A stretch of DNA of 64,000 nt from Rhizobium albus (GCA_030160035.1 BSNO01000004.1:372001-436000); one strand, 5' to 3'. Shown: positions 36,906 to 46,615, numbered from the stretch's first letter. Notes: generated by a model from the sequence alone, not told the origin. A program made the numbers and translations.

Positions 36906-38063
36906 ATGACCGTCAAAGCCAACTGGAACTACCCCACCGCCGTTCGTTTCGGCGCCGGTCGCATCGCCGAATTGCCCGACGCGCTGAAGGCGAGCGGCAT
37001 ATCGAAGCCGCTTCTCGTGACGGATGCGGGCCTTGCCAATCTGCCGGTCACGCAATCGACGCTGAAGATCCTGGAAGATGCCGGCATCCCCTGCGCTCTC
37101 TTTTCCGACGTGAAGCCGAACCCCATCGCCGCCAATGTCGAAGCCGGCATCAAGGTGCTGCGCGAAGGCGGCCATGACGGCGTCATCGCGTTCGGTGGCG
37201 GGTCGGGCCTCGACGCGGCCAAGGTCATCGCCTTCATGGCCGGCCAGACGCGGCCCATGTGGGACTTCGAGGACATCGGCGACTGGTGGACCCGCGCCGA
37301 TCCGGCCGGCATCCTGCCGATTATCGCCGTGCCGACCACCGCCGGCACCGGCTCCGAAGTCGGCCGCGCCGGCGTCATTACCGATGAGACGACCCACACC
37401 AAGAAGGTGATCTTCCACCCGCTGATGATGCCGAAGATCGTCATCTGCGATCCCGAGCTTACCGTCGGCATGCCCCGCTTCATCACCATCGGCACGGGCT
37501 TCGATGCGCTGGCGCACTGTCTCGAAGCCTATTGCGCGCCCGGCTACCACCCGATGGCCGAGGGCATCGCGGTCGAAGGCATGCGCCTCGTCTTCGAAAA
37601 CCTCGAGAAGGTCGCCGCCAACGCCAACGACATCGAGGCGCGCGGCCATCTGATGAGCGCCGCCGCCATGGGCGCCACGGCGTTCCAGAAGGGCCTCGGC
37701 GGCATCCACGCGCTCTCACACCCGGTCGGCGCGCTGTACGATACCCATCACGGCATGACGAACGCGGTCTTCATGCCCTACGTGCTCGTCGAGAACCGCG
37801 CAGCGATCGAGGATAAGATCGCAAGACTGGCGGCCTTCCTCGGCATGGAAGCCTCCTTCGATGCCTTCCTCGACGCCGTTCTCAAGCTGCGCAAGACGCT
37901 CGACGTGCCGCACACGCTCGGCGACTTCAAGGTGGGCACCGACAAGCGCGACCAGATCGCCGACATGGCGATCGTCGATCCGACCGCCGGCGGCAACCCG
38001 ATCGAGCTGACGCGTGAGCGCGCGCTTTCGATCTTCGACCGCGCCGTCGACGGCAGCCTGTGA
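36906..38063 (+). CDS. Iron-containing alcohol dehydrogenase
   Basis: A 385-residue group III alcohol dehydrogenase. GGGSGLDAAKVIAF is the NAD-binding GGGS-type site, and VPTTAGTGSEVG follows it. The metal site uses HALAHCLEAYCAPGYHPMAEG and GIHALSHPVGALYDTHHGM (Asp/His ligands in the family). It should oxidise a primary alcohol to the aldehyde used by the preceding gene. It is the last gene before a probable terminator. Confidence 0.93.
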   Translation: MTVKANWNYPTAVRFGAGRIAELPDALKASGISKPLLVTDAGLANLPVTQSTLKILEDAGIPCALFSDVKPNPIAANVEAGIKVLREGGHDGVIAFGGGSGLDAAKVIAFMAGQTRPMWDFEDIGDWWTRADPAGILPIIAVPTTAGTGSEVGRAGVITDETTHTKKVIFHPLMMPKIVICDPELTVGMPRFITIGTGFDALAHCLEAYCAPGYHPMAEGIAVEGMRLVFENLEKVAANANDIEARGHLMSAAAMGATAFQKGLGGIHALSHPVGALYDTHHGMTNAVFMPYVLVENRAAIEDKIARLAAFLGMEASFDAFLDAVLKLRKTLDVPHTLGDFKVGTDKRDQIADMAIVDPTAGGNPIELTRERALSIFDRAVDGSL

Positions 38064-38070
38064 GCGAAAC

Positions 38071-38100
38071 GGCCGGCGCCCTTGTCGCCGGCCGCCTTTC
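38071..38100 (+). terminator. Hairpin terminator after the Fe-ADH gene
   Basis: GGCCGGCG and CGCCGGCC form an 8-bp GC-rich stem, followed by a short TTT stretch. It starts eight bases after the stop codon and precedes upp. Confidence 0.6.
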
Positions 38101-38149
38101 TGTGTCTTAAAGCAGCCAGACGAGCGCGCACGAAGGAAGGGCCAAAGCC

Positions 38150-38779
38150 ATGGACGGCGTCACCATCATCGATCACCCGCTGGTGCAGCACAAACTCACG
38201 ATCATGCGCTCAAAGGACACGTCGACGGCAAGCTTCCGCCGGCTGCTGCGCGAGATCTCGACGCTGCTCTGCTACGAGGTGACGCGCGATCTCGAACTCA
38301 CCATGGAGACGATCGAGACGCCGCTGATGGAAATCCAGGCGCCGAAGCTTGAGGGCAAGAAGCTCGTCTTCGCCTCGATCCTGCGCGCCGGCAACGGCCT
38401 GCTGGAAGGCATGCTCGATCTCGTGCCATCGGCCCGCGTCGCCCACATTGGCGTCTACCGCGACCATGAGACGCTGGAAGCCATCGAATATTACTTCAAG
38501 GCGCCGGAAGACGTGGTCAACCGTCTCGTCATCGTCGTCGATCCGATGCTTGCGACTGGCAATTCCTCCATCGCCTCCATCGATAAGCTGAAGGAGCGCG
38601 GCGCGCGCAACATCCGCTTCCTCTGCCTGCTCGCGGCGCCTGAAGGCATCCGGAACTTTCAGGAAGCTCACCCCGACGTGCCGATCTATACGGCGTCCGT
38701 CGACAGCCATCTCAACGAAAAAGGCTACATCGTCCCCGGCCTCGGGGATGCCGGCGACCGCATGTACGGAACGAAATAG
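38150..38779 (+). CDS. upp: Uracil phosphoribosyltransferase
   Basis: Converts uracil and PRPP to UMP. The 209-residue length is standard. The PRPP loop [16 protein letters not shown] and the family end [15 protein letters not shown] are complete. With the minus-strand deoA, deoC, cdd and nucleoside transporter genes nearby, it would recover the uracil released by pyrimidine nucleoside cleavage. Confidence 0.97.
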   Translation: MDGVTIIDHPLVQHKLTIMRSKDTSTASFRRLLREISTLLCYEVTRDLELTMETIETPLMEIQAPKLEGKKLVFASILRAGNGLLEGMLDLVPSARVAHIGVYRDHETLEAIEYYFKAPEDVVNRLVIVVDPMLATGNSSIASIDKLKERGARNIRFLCLLAAPEGIRNFQEAHPDVPIYTASVDSHLNEKGYIVPGLGDAGDRMYGTK

Positions 38780-38885
38780 CGTCAAACCCGTCGACCGCGC
38801 TTTACGCTCCGTTGACTCCGATCGCAGGTGGTCGGCGATCGAGGCAGCTGCGTTAGCGCCTTCTTAGCGATGGCATGATGTGCTG

Positions 38886-38906
38886 GCCCCTGCAATTTTC
38901 AGGGGC
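38886..38906 (+). promoter_or_regulatory. Hairpin over the retropepsin-gene ribosome-binding site
   Basis: GCCCCTG (38886-38892) pairs with CAGGGGC (38900-38906) around a 7-base loop. The right arm contains the GGGGCGG that is the only candidate Shine-Dalgarno before the ATG at 38915. Formation would hide it, so translation could be temperature- or factor-dependent. Control is inference. Confidence 0.4.
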
Positions 38907-38914
38907 GGAAAACC

Positions 38915-39484
38915 ATGCTCAAACTGGTCGTCTGGACAGTCGTCGGCGCAAGCGTCGTGGCCGCCATTCCCCATTATGCATCCCAGTTTCAGGGGCGGCT
39001 GGCCGATCGGCAGGCGGCCGAGGCTCAATCGGCCGTCGGCGATTTGGCACGCGTGCAGGACAGCGTCACAGCGCCTGCCGTCAAACCCACCTATCAGGCA
39101 AGCTATGCGGCCGGCCGCAGCATCCGCCTCATGGCGGATGAAAAAGGCCATTTCACCGGCAATTTCCGCGTGAACGGCACGCCGCTTCAAGGCCTCATCG
39201 ATACCGGTGCAACCTATGTGGCGGTCAACCAGTCGACCGCGCGCCGTCTCGGCGTTGCCCTGTCGCCTGCAGATTTCATTTACGGTGTGCAGACGGCCAA
39301 TGGTGAGACCAAGGCGGCGAAGGTCACGCTGAGCCATGTCGAGGTCGGCTCGCTGCGCGTGGAAGACGTGGAAGCCTTCGTCCTGCAGGACCAGAACATC
39401 TCGGTCAATCTGATCGGCATGAGCTTCCTGAACAAGCTCAAGAGCTTCCAGGTCGCCAACGGCGAGCTTCTGCTGGTCAACTAG
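38915..39484 (+). CDS. Retropepsin-like aspartic protease (TIGR02281 type)
   Basis: A 189-residue protein with an N-terminal membrane anchor (about residues 4-20) and an aspartic-protease fold. The active-site motif DTGA is at residues 96-99 in LIDTGATYVAV, and a second strand GMSFLNKLKSF is near the C-terminus. Such clan AA single-domain proteases work as dimers; physiological targets are unknown. It stands alone, 135 bp after upp. Confidence 0.85.
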   Translation: MLKLVVWTVVGASVVAAIPHYASQFQGRLADRQAAEAQSAVGDLARVQDSVTAPAVKPTYQASYAAGRSIRLMADEKGHFTGNFRVNGTPLQGLIDTGATYVAVNQSTARRLGVALSPADFIYGVQTANGETKAAKVTLSHVEVGSLRVEDVEAFVLQDQNISVNLIGMSFLNKLKSFQVANGELLLVN

Positions 39485-39508
39485 CTGCAGCGGATCTGGA
39501 AAAACCGT

Positions 39509-40828
39509 CTAGTCGGCGATCCGCATCATCACCGCATCGTTGATCGAGGCTTCGCCCTCGCCGATCCGGTAGGCGGCGATGACGGCGGCTTCGGCCTCCG
39601 CGGCCTCGTTTTCGCTACGCGCATGCACGCGGGCGATAGCGTCACCCTCTTGAAGCACCGTGCCGAGCCCGACGAGCTGGTCGAGGCCGACGGCGTGATC
39701 GACCGTGTCGGCTGCACGCCGGCGACCACCGCCGAGCGTCACGACTGCAAGGCCTACCCCGCGCGTGTCGATGCCGAGCACCGTTCCTGCCTGTGGGGCT
39801 GCGATATCGCGAACGATTGCGGCTTTCGGCAGGTGCCGGTCCATCGCCTCGACGAAATCAGCCGGCCCGCCGAGCGCCGTCACCATGGCCTGGAATTTCT
39901 CCGTCGCCGCGCCGCTGTCGAGCGCATCGCGGGCAAGGTCTGCCGCTTCGCCGTGAGAGGCAGCACGGCCCGAGCGTAGAAGCATCTCGGCGGCAAGCGC
40001 CAGCGTCACGTCGAGGAGCCGTGCGTCGCGATGCGCGCCAGTCAAAAAGTCCACGGCATTGCGCACTTCCACGGCGTTGCCGGCGGCGGACGCCAGCGGC
40101 TGGTCCATCGCGGTGATCAGCGCACTGGTCGAAAGGCCTGCGGCATTGGCGACATCGACGAGCGAGCGCGCCAGCGTCTCGGCCTTCTTCGGGTCGTCCA
40201 TGAAGGCGCCGTTGCCGCATTTGACGTCGAGCACCAGCGAGCCGAGCCCGGCGGCGAGTTTCTTCGACAGGATCGAGCCGGTGATCAGCGGCACCGATTC
40301 CACCGTCGCCGTCACGTCGCGGATGCCGTAGAAGCGCTTGTCCGCAGGCGCGAGCCTGCCGGTCTGGCCGATGATGGCGCAGCCCACCTCGTCCACCGTG
40401 CGTCGGAACAGCGCGTTGTCTGGCATCACCGAATAGCCGGGGATCGATTCCATCTTGTCGAGCGTGCCACCCGTGTGGCCGAGCCCGCGGCCGGAAATCA
40501 TTGGCACCGCGACGCCACAGGCAGCCAGGATCGGCGCAAGCATCAGCGAGACATTGTCGCCGACGCCGCCCGTGGAATGTTTGTCCGAGACGGGCCGGTC
40601 GATGTCCGGCCAGGCCAGAACGTCGCCCGAATCGCGCATGGCAAGCGTCAGAGCCACCGTCTCGTCGCGCGACAGCCCGTTGAAGAAGACGGCCATTGCA
40701 AAGGCCGCAATCTGGCCCTCGGTGATCGTCTCGTCGGTGATCCCGGCAACGAAGGCGGCGATGTCGGCCTCATCCAGCTTCTGGCGATCGCGCTTGCGGC
40801 GGATGAATTCCTGCGGAAGGAGGCTCAA
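39509..40828 (-). CDS. deoA: Thymidine phosphorylase
   Basis: Cleaves thymidine and deoxyuridine with phosphate, giving deoxyribose-1-phosphate and the base. The 439-residue protein has [19 protein letters not shown] (phosphate site) and the pyrimidine-phosphorylase C-terminal domain. The start overlaps the deoC stop in ATGA. It is last in the minus-strand deo/nup operon. Confidence 0.96.
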   Translation of the reverse strand: MSLLPQEFIRRKRDRQKLDEADIAAFVAGITDETITEGQIAAFAMAVFFNGLSRDETVALTLAMRDSGDVLAWPDIDRPVSDKHSTGGVGDNVSLMLAPILAACGVAVPMISGRGLGHTGGTLDKMESIPGYSVMPDNALFRRTVDEVGCAIIGQTGRLAPADKRFYGIRDVTATVESVPLITGSILSKKLAAGLGSLVLDVKCGNGAFMDDPKKAETLARSLVDVANAAGLSTSALITAMDQPLASAAGNAVEVRNAVDFLTGAHRDARLLDVTLALAAEMLLRSGRAASHGEAADLARDALDSGAATEKFQAMVTALGGPADFVEAMDRHLPKAAIVRDIAAPQAGTVLGIDTRGVGLAVVTLGGGRRRAADTVDHAVGLDQLVGLGTVLQEGDAIARVHARSENEAAEAEAAVIAAYRIGEGEASINDAVMMRIAD

Positions 40829-41598
40829 TAGGAAGCCTCCGCTCCGCCTGCGGCAGCCCCGCCCGTCAGCTTGGCGCGGATGTCGCCGAGAAGGCCCGAT
40901 GCGCCGAAGCGGAAGGTGGCAGGTGTCGGCCAGCCTTCACCCATGATTGCTTCCGCTTGGGCGAGATAGCGCGAGGCATCCTCGACCGTGCGCACGCCGC
41001 CCGCCGCCTTGAAGCCGACGGCCCGGCCGCTCGCCTTGATCGCGCTCACCATGATCTCCGCGGCTTCCGGCGTCGCGTTCATCGGCACCTTGCCGGTCGA
41101 GGTCTTGATGAAGTCCGCGCGTGCCTCGATCGCAAGCTCCGATGCACGACGGATGAGCGCCGGATCGACGAGCTCGCCCGTCTCGAGGATCGTCTTCAGC
41201 AGCACCGGCTCGGCGCACACCTCGCGGATCGCCTCCACCATTGCGGAAACGGATCTCTCGTCGCCGGAAAGCAGCGCGCGATAAGGAATCACGAGATCGA
41301 TCTCGTCAGCGCCGTCCGCAATTGCCTGCACCGTCTCCGCCACGACATCCGAAACGGCCATGTCGCCGGACGGGAAATTCACCACCGTCGCGATCTTCAC
41401 GGCACTGTCCGGCCCGAGAATGCCGCGCGCTTGCGCCACGAAGCGCGGCCAGATGCAAATGGCTGCTGCATGATCGTCGCCGATAAAGGCGTCGCGGCAG
41501 AGCGCGTCGATCGCGTCCGGCGTGCAATGGTCCGTCAGGTCGGTCAGATCGAGCATGGAAAGTGCCCGTGCGGCCTCGGTCTTCATCTCTTCGGCCAT
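40825..41598 (-). CDS. deoC: Deoxyribose-phosphate aldolase
   Basis: Splits deoxyribose-5-phosphate to acetaldehyde and glyceraldehyde-3-phosphate. The Schiff-base lysine is Lys165 in [10 protein letters not shown], the second lysine is Lys197 in VGFKAAGG, and Asp101 is in EIDLVI. I start at ATG 41598 (257 residues); the open frame to 41868 has no further similarity. It overlaps deoA by four bases and lies three bases after the purine phosphorylase stop. Confidence 0.96.
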   Translation of the reverse strand: MAEEMKTEAARALSMLDLTDLTDHCTPDAIDALCRDAFIGDDHAAAICIWPRFVAQARGILGPDSAVKIATVVNFPSGDMAVSDVVAETVQAIADGADEIDLVIPYRALLSGDERSVSAMVEAIREVCAEPVLLKTILETGELVDPALIRRASELAIEARADFIKTSTGKVPMNATPEAAEIMVSAIKASGRAVGFKAAGGVRTVEDASRYLAQAEAIMGEGWPTPATFRFGASGLLGDIRAKLTGGAAAGGAEASY

Positions 41599-41600
41599 GG

Positions 41601-42398
41601 TCAGTTCTCTTTCCGCAACAGTTCGCTCAGCACCCGGCCAAGGCGTTCGCCCCCGATCGGCGCCATGTCCTTGGTTTCCTGGTGGCTGAGTTCGCCACCG
41701 GTCATGCCGGCCCCGAGATTGGTGATGACGGACGCCGCCGCCACCTTCAATCCAAGGAAGCGCGCGAGGATCACTTCGGGCACGGTCGACATGCCGACGG
41801 CGTCCGCGCCGAGAATGCGCGCCATGCGGATTTCCGCCGGCGTCTCGAAGCTCGGGCCCGAAAACCACATATAGACGCCCTCATGCAGCGTCACGCCGAC
41901 GCTGTCCGCCGCCGCCTGCATTGCCGCGCCGAGCTCCGCGTCATAGGCGCTCGTCATGCCGACGAAGCGTGCATCGCTTTCCTCACCGATCAGCGGGTTG
42001 AGGCCCGAATAGTTGATGTGGTCGGAAATCCGCATCACCGAGCCGGGCGGCATGTCCTCGCGCACTGAACCGGCGGCATTGGTCAGGATCAGCGTCGTGA
42101 TGCCGAGCGCCTTCAGCGCTTCAAGCGCCGGACGCATCGCGTCGGCGTCGCCCTTTTCGTAATAATGGACCCGTCCAGCCAGCATCAGTACCGGCGTGCC
42201 GGAAAGCGTGCCGCCGACGAGCCGGCCGGCATGGCCCGAAACGCCGCCGCGCGGAAACCCGGGAAGCGCCTCGTAAGGCACCGACACTGCGCCTTCCAGC
42301 GCATCGACGAGGCCGCCGAGGCCAGAGCCGAGCACGATCGCAACCTTCGGCTTCAGCCCGCCGAGCTTCTCGTTGAGGATTTCGGCCGCGTATCTCAC
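41601..42398 (-). CDS. punA: Purine-nucleoside phosphorylase
   Basis: Cleaves purine (deoxy)nucleosides with phosphate. I take the GTG at 42398, which overlaps the cdd stop in GTGA and gives a 265-residue protein beginning VRYAAEILNEK. The family motifs GSGLGG (about 23), SGHAGRLVGG, and MSTVPEVILARFLGLKVAA are present, typical of the trimeric PunA class. An open frame runs to 42635 but belongs to cdd's region. Confidence 0.93.
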   Translation of the reverse strand: MRYAAEILNEKLGGLKPKVAIVLGSGLGGLVDALEGAVSVPYEALPGFPRGGVSGHAGRLVGGTLSGTPVLMLAGRVHYYEKGDADAMRPALEALKALGITTLILTNAAGSVREDMPPGSVMRISDHINYSGLNPLIGEESDARFVGMTSAYDAELGAAMQAAADSVGVTLHEGVYMWFSGPSFETPAEIRMARILGADAVGMSTVPEVILARFLGLKVAAASVITNLGAGMTGGELSHQETKDMAPIGGERLGRVLSELLRKEN

Positions 42399-42787
42399 TT
42401 CAAGACCTCGGTCTCGAACGCCATCGGCAGAAGATCGGCAAGCGTCACCGTCTCCACCACGCCGGTATCGTCGCAGAGATAGACCTTTGTCGCTGGCGTG
42501 CCGAATTCCGCGAGCCGCTGGCGGCAGCCGCCACAGGGCGTGCACTTGGCCATCTTTTCCGCAATCACGGCCACCTCGGCGATCTTGCCGGCTCCGGCCA
42601 TCACCATGTGGCCGATCGCCGTCGTCTCGGCGCACCAGCCCTCGGGATAGGAGATCACCTCGATGTTCGCTCCGGCGTAGATATTGCCGTCCGTAGCGCG
42701 GATCGCTGCGCCGACGGGAAACTTCGAATAGGGAGCATGCGCCCGCGCCATGGCATCGCGGGCCGCCAGGAACAGATCCTCAGCCAT
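42395..42787 (-). CDS. cdd: Cytidine deaminase
   Basis: Deaminates (deoxy)cytidine to (deoxy)uridine. The 130-residue tetrameric form is complete. Zinc ligands are Cys52 and the catalytic Glu54 in WCAET, with Cys85 and Cys88 in PCGGC. It lies four bases after the ABC permease stop and overlaps the purine phosphorylase start. Confidence 0.96.
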   Translation of the reverse strand: MAEDLFLAARDAMARAHAPYSKFPVGAAIRATDGNIYAGANIEVISYPEGWCAETTAIGHMVMAGAGKIAEVAVIAEKMAKCTPCGGCRQRLAEFGTPATKVYLCDDTGVVETVTLADLLPMAFETEVLK

Positions 42788-42791
42788 CGGT

Positions 42792-43754
42792 CTATCTTTC
42801 TTTCACGTAAGGGACACCGCCGGCCTTGGGCGGCTCGGCCTTGCCGATGAAGCCCGCTAGGAGGATCACCGTCAAGATATAGGGCAGGGCCTGGATGAAC
42901 TGCACCGGCACCGGTCCGATGATCGGCAGCGGCTGGCCCTGCATGCGGATGCCCATGGCGTCGAGGAAGCCGAAGAGCAGGCAGGCATACATGATCGGCA
43001 CTGGCCGCCACTTGGCGAAGATCAGTGCGGCGAGCGCGATATAGCCCTTGCCGGCCGTCATATTCTTCACGAAGCCCGCCGTCAGCGCCATGGAGAGATA
43101 GGCACCAGCAAAGCCGCAGAGAATGCCGCAGCAGATCACGGCCCGGTAGCGCAGCCAGGTCACCGAGATGCCCGCCGTATCGACCGCGCCTGGGTTTTCG
43201 CCGACAGCCCGGAGCCTCAGGCCGAAGCGCGTGCGGTAAAGCACCCACCAGGCGAAGGGCACCATGGCGAAGGCAAAATAGGTCAGCCAGAAATGCCCCG
43301 ACAGGATGTCGGAATAGATCGTGCCGAGCACCGGCACGTCGGCAAGCGCTTCGGCAAACGGTAGATCGATCGTGGTGAAGCGCGCATCGCCCGTCAGCGC
43401 CGGCGTGCGGCCGCCCTGCGCGAACCACGCCTGGCCGAGAATGACCGTCGTTCCCATGGCGATGAAGTTGATGGCAACACCCGAAACGATCTGGTTGCCG
43501 CGCTGCGTGATCGAGGCATAGCCATGCACGAGCGACAGCGCGACCGAGACGACGAGCGCCGCCAGAAGCCCCATCAGCGCGGAGGAGAATACGGCCGCCG
43601 CTGCACCGCCCGCAAAGGCCGCGCCGAGCATCTTGCCTTCAAGCCCGATGTCGAAAATGCCCGACCGTTCCGAAAACAGGCCGGCAAGCGCTGCGAGCAG
43701 CAGCGGCACGGACAGGCGGATGGTGGATTCGATGGTGAGAACGACGATATCCAT
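42792..43754 (-). CDS. Nucleoside ABC transporter permease (NupQ type)
   Basis: A 320-residue permease of the BMP/nucleoside transporter class (BPD_transp_2), with about eight hydrophobic helices. GLEGKMLGAAFAGG and GVAINFIAMGTTV are typical. It pairs with the preceding, longer permease, whose stop overlaps its start by one base. The set lies beside nucleoside catabolism genes, so nucleoside import is a well-supported inference. Confidence 0.92.
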   Translation of the reverse strand: MDIVVLTIESTIRLSVPLLLAALAGLFSERSGIFDIGLEGKMLGAAFAGGAAAAVFSSALMGLLAALVVSVALSLVHGYASITQRGNQIVSGVAINFIAMGTTVILGQAWFAQGGRTPALTGDARFTTIDLPFAEALADVPVLGTIYSDILSGHFWLTYFAFAMVPFAWWVLYRTRFGLRLRAVGENPGAVDTAGISVTWLRYRAVICCGILCGFAGAYLSMALTAGFVKNMTAGKGYIALAALIFAKWRPVPIMYACLLFGFLDAMGIRMQGQPLPIIGPVPVQFIQALPYILTVILLAGFIGKAEPPKAGGVPYVKER

Positions 43755-44887
43755 CAGCCCGCACTCCCCACGCTGACCGGCGGTGTCTTGGCCGCGCGCG
43801 CGCCGAAGAAGCGCGAAATGGCCGGCCGGAAGGTATTTTCCAGCGCGCCGGCGAAGAGGATCACGAGGCCTTGGATGATGACGATCATGTCGCGCGAGAT
43901 TTCCGGCATTTCGAAGGAAATCTCGGCGCCGCCCTGGTAGAGCATCCCGAAAAGGATCGCCGCAGGGATGATGCCGGCCGGGTGCGAACGTCCCATCAGC
44001 GCCACTGCGATGCCGACAAAGCCGGCGCCCGCGACGAAATCGAGCTGCATGCGGCCCTGCTCGCCCATGATCGGGTTCAGCGCCATCATGCCGGCAAGCG
44101 CGCCGGAGATCAGCATGGCGATGATGATGATCCGGCTGTCCTTGATGCCGGCGTAGCGCGCGGCCTTTTCCGAGAATCCCATGGTGCGGATTTCATAGCC
44201 GAGCTTCGTGCGCCAGATCAGCACCCAGACGAAGACGGCCGCGGCGAGCGCCAGAAGAAACGACACGTTGAACGGCGCGCCGCCGATATCGAGCCCGAAG
44301 ATCGCCATCAGCCAGTCGAGCTGCGGCAGCTGCCCGCCCTCGCCGAAGGTGCGCGTTTGCGGCGACATGGTGCCGGCCGGCTTCATCACCTCGACGAGGA
44401 GATAGATCATCACGCTCGACGCGATGAAGTTGAACATGATCGTGGTGATGACGATGTGGCTGCCGCGCTTGGCGCGCAGATAGGCAGGAATGAACGCCCA
44501 TGCCGCACCAAACAGCGCCGCGCCGATCGTCGCCACGATGAAGGTCAGGTACCAGGGCAGGATCGTGTCGAAGGTCAGGCACGCGAGCGCCACGCCGATG
44601 CCGCCGATATAGGCCTGGCCCTCGCCGCCGATGTTGAAGAGCTTGCAGTGAAAAGCGACCGCGACCGCCAGCCCCGTAAAGATGAACGTCGTCGCGTAGT
44701 AGAGCGTATAGCCGATGCCCTCGCCATAGCCGAAGGCGCCGTCGACCAGAAGCGTCGCCGCGCGGATCGGGCTCTGGCCGACGAGAAGCACGACGAGACC
44801 GGCAACGGCAAACGCGACGATCAGGTTGATGAGCGGGATGAGGACATATTCCACCCATCCCGGAAGTTTTGCATATGGGGTGGCCAT
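43754..44887 (-). CDS. Nucleoside ABC transporter permease (NupP type)
   Basis: A 377-residue permease with about ten helices. FNIGGEGQAYIGG and SHIVITTIMFNFIASSVM are characteristic of the longer BMP-class permease. It follows the ATPase gene by four bases and overlaps the second permease by one base, so the three are surely one operon. Confidence 0.92.
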   Translation of the reverse strand: MATPYAKLPGWVEYVLIPLINLIVAFAVAGLVVLLVGQSPIRAATLLVDGAFGYGEGIGYTLYYATTFIFTGLAVAVAFHCKLFNIGGEGQAYIGGIGVALACLTFDTILPWYLTFIVATIGAALFGAAWAFIPAYLRAKRGSHIVITTIMFNFIASSVMIYLLVEVMKPAGTMSPQTRTFGEGGQLPQLDWLMAIFGLDIGGAPFNVSFLLALAAAVFVWVLIWRTKLGYEIRTMGFSEKAARYAGIKDSRIIIIAMLISGALAGMMALNPIMGEQGRMQLDFVAGAGFVGIAVALMGRSHPAGIIPAAILFGMLYQGGAEISFEMPEISRDMIVIIQGLVILFAGALENTFRPAISRFFGARAAKTPPVSVGSAG

Positions 44888-44891
44888 TGAA

Positions 44892-46427
44892 CTACTCCGC
44901 CGCCTCCCGGTCTTCCTCGATGCCCGCCATCAGCAGGCCGAGATCGTCTTCGCCCGCTTCGCCGTCGCGCTCGCCGACGACCCGGCCGGCGAACATCACG
45001 AGGATCCGGTCCGAGAGCGCGCGGATTTCGTCGAGCTCGACGGAGACGAGGAGCACGGCTTTGCCGGCATCGCGCATCTCGATGATGCGCTTGTGAATGA
45101 ATTCGATGGCGCCGACATCGACGCCGCGCGTCGGCTGCCCGATGATCAGCACGTCGGGATCCTGTTCGATCTCGCGCGCGAGCACCACCTTCTGCTGGTT
45201 GCCACCGGAGAAATTGGCGGTTTTCAGCCGGGCGTTGGCCGGGCGGATGTCGTAGGCCTTGATCTTTGCCTCGGCATCCTTGCGGATCGCGTCGACGTTG
45301 AGGAACACCCCGTTCAGATAGTCCGGCTGGTCGTGATAGCCGAGGATGGCGCTTTCGGCCTCCTCGAATTCGAGGATCAGGCCCATATGGTGCCGGTCTT
45401 CCGGCACATGCGCGAGGCCGCGGCGGCGCAGTTCCGCAGGGTCCGCCTTGCCGGAAATGTCGACCGGCTTGCCGTTGAGATAGACCTCGCCTCCCGACGC
45501 CGTGCGGATACCGGCGATCGTCTCCAGAAGCTGCGACTGGCCGTTTCCGGCAACGCCCGCGATCCCGACGATCTCGCCGGCACGCACGTCGAGCGACACG
45601 TTGTCGACCACAGTCACGCCGCGCGAATCCTTGACCGTGAGATTGCGCACCGAAAGCTTCACGTCACCGGGATTGGCGGGGCCTTTTTCCACGCGCAGCA
45701 GAACGCGGCGGCCGACCATCAGGCTCGCGAGCTCTTCGACGGAGGTGTCTGCCGTCTGCCTCGTTCCGACCAGTTCACCCTGGCGCATGACGGACACCTC
45801 GTCGGTGATCGCCATGATCTCGCGCAGCTTGTGCGTGATGAAGATGATCGTCTTTCCCTGGTCCTTGAGCTGGCCGAGGATGCGGAAGAGGTGGTCGGCT
45901 TCCGGCGGCGTCAGCACGCCGGTCGGCTCGTCGAGGATGAGGATTTCCGCCCCGCGATAGAGCGCCTTCAGGATTTCCACGCGCTGCTGCAGGCCGACGG
46001 GCAGTTCCTCGATCACCGCGTCCGGATCGACTTCCAGCGCGTAGTCGCGCTCCAGCCGCTTCAATTCGGCGCGGGCCCGCGCAATGCCCTTGTTCAGGAT
46101 CGCGCTGTCTTCGGCGCCGAGCATGATGTTCTCGAGCACCGTGAAATTGTCGACCAGCATGAAGTGCTGGTGGACCATGCCGATGCCGGCGGCGATCGCC
46201 TCGTTCGGATTGGTGATCTTGCGCTTGGTGCCGTCGACCAGGATCTCGCCGCTGTCGGCCTCGTAGAAGCCGTAGAGGATCGACATCAGCGTCGACTTGC
46301 CTGCGCCGTTCTCGCCGATGATGCCGTGAATGGTACCCTTGCGGACCTTCAGGCTGATGTCCTTGTTGGCATGCACGAGCCCGAAGCGCTTGTTGATGCC
46401 GATAAGTTCGATCGCTGTTTCGTTCAT
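44892..46427 (-). CDS. Nucleoside ABC transporter ATP-binding protein (two modules)
   Basis: A 511-residue protein with two fused ATPase modules. The first has Walker A GENGAGKST (about 37), signature VGLQQRVEIL and Walker B ILILDEPT. The second has a degenerate Walker A GVAGNGQSQLL, signature FSGGNQQKVVLA and a Walker B-like VLIIGQPTRG. I start at ATG 46427, where family similarity begins; the open frame to 46601 adds unrelated residues. The BMP binding protein of this system is not adjacent; the one at 3.8 kb is a candidate. Confidence 0.92.
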   Translation of the reverse strand: MNETAIELIGINKRFGLVHANKDISLKVRKGTIHGIIGENGAGKSTLMSILYGFYEADSGEILVDGTKRKITNPNEAIAAGIGMVHQHFMLVDNFTVLENIMLGAEDSAILNKGIARARAELKRLERDYALEVDPDAVIEELPVGLQQRVEILKALYRGAEILILDEPTGVLTPPEADHLFRILGQLKDQGKTIIFITHKLREIMAITDEVSVMRQGELVGTRQTADTSVEELASLMVGRRVLLRVEKGPANPGDVKLSVRNLTVKDSRGVTVVDNVSLDVRAGEIVGIAGVAGNGQSQLLETIAGIRTASGGEVYLNGKPVDISGKADPAELRRRGLAHVPEDRHHMGLILEFEEAESAILGYHDQPDYLNGVFLNVDAIRKDAEAKIKAYDIRPANARLKTANFSGGNQQKVVLAREIEQDPDVLIIGQPTRGVDVGAIEFIHKRIIEMRDAGKAVLLVSVELDEIRALSDRILVMFAGRVVGERDGEAGEDDLGLLMAGIEEDREAAE

Positions 46428-46615
46428 GTCCGCCTTGGCCAAACCGCTTTGGTCGTCAGGATTATCGACATCTTGCTGAGCGCCGCCTGCTGCGCAAGGA
46501 GAGGTTTGCCACTCTCGACAGTTCTTCGCATAAAGTCCAGTTGGGCTGCGCACGCGCCGGGTAACGATGAAGCCGCGTGCAGGCAAGGTAAAACCGCTCA
46601 CGATCGGGTGAATTC

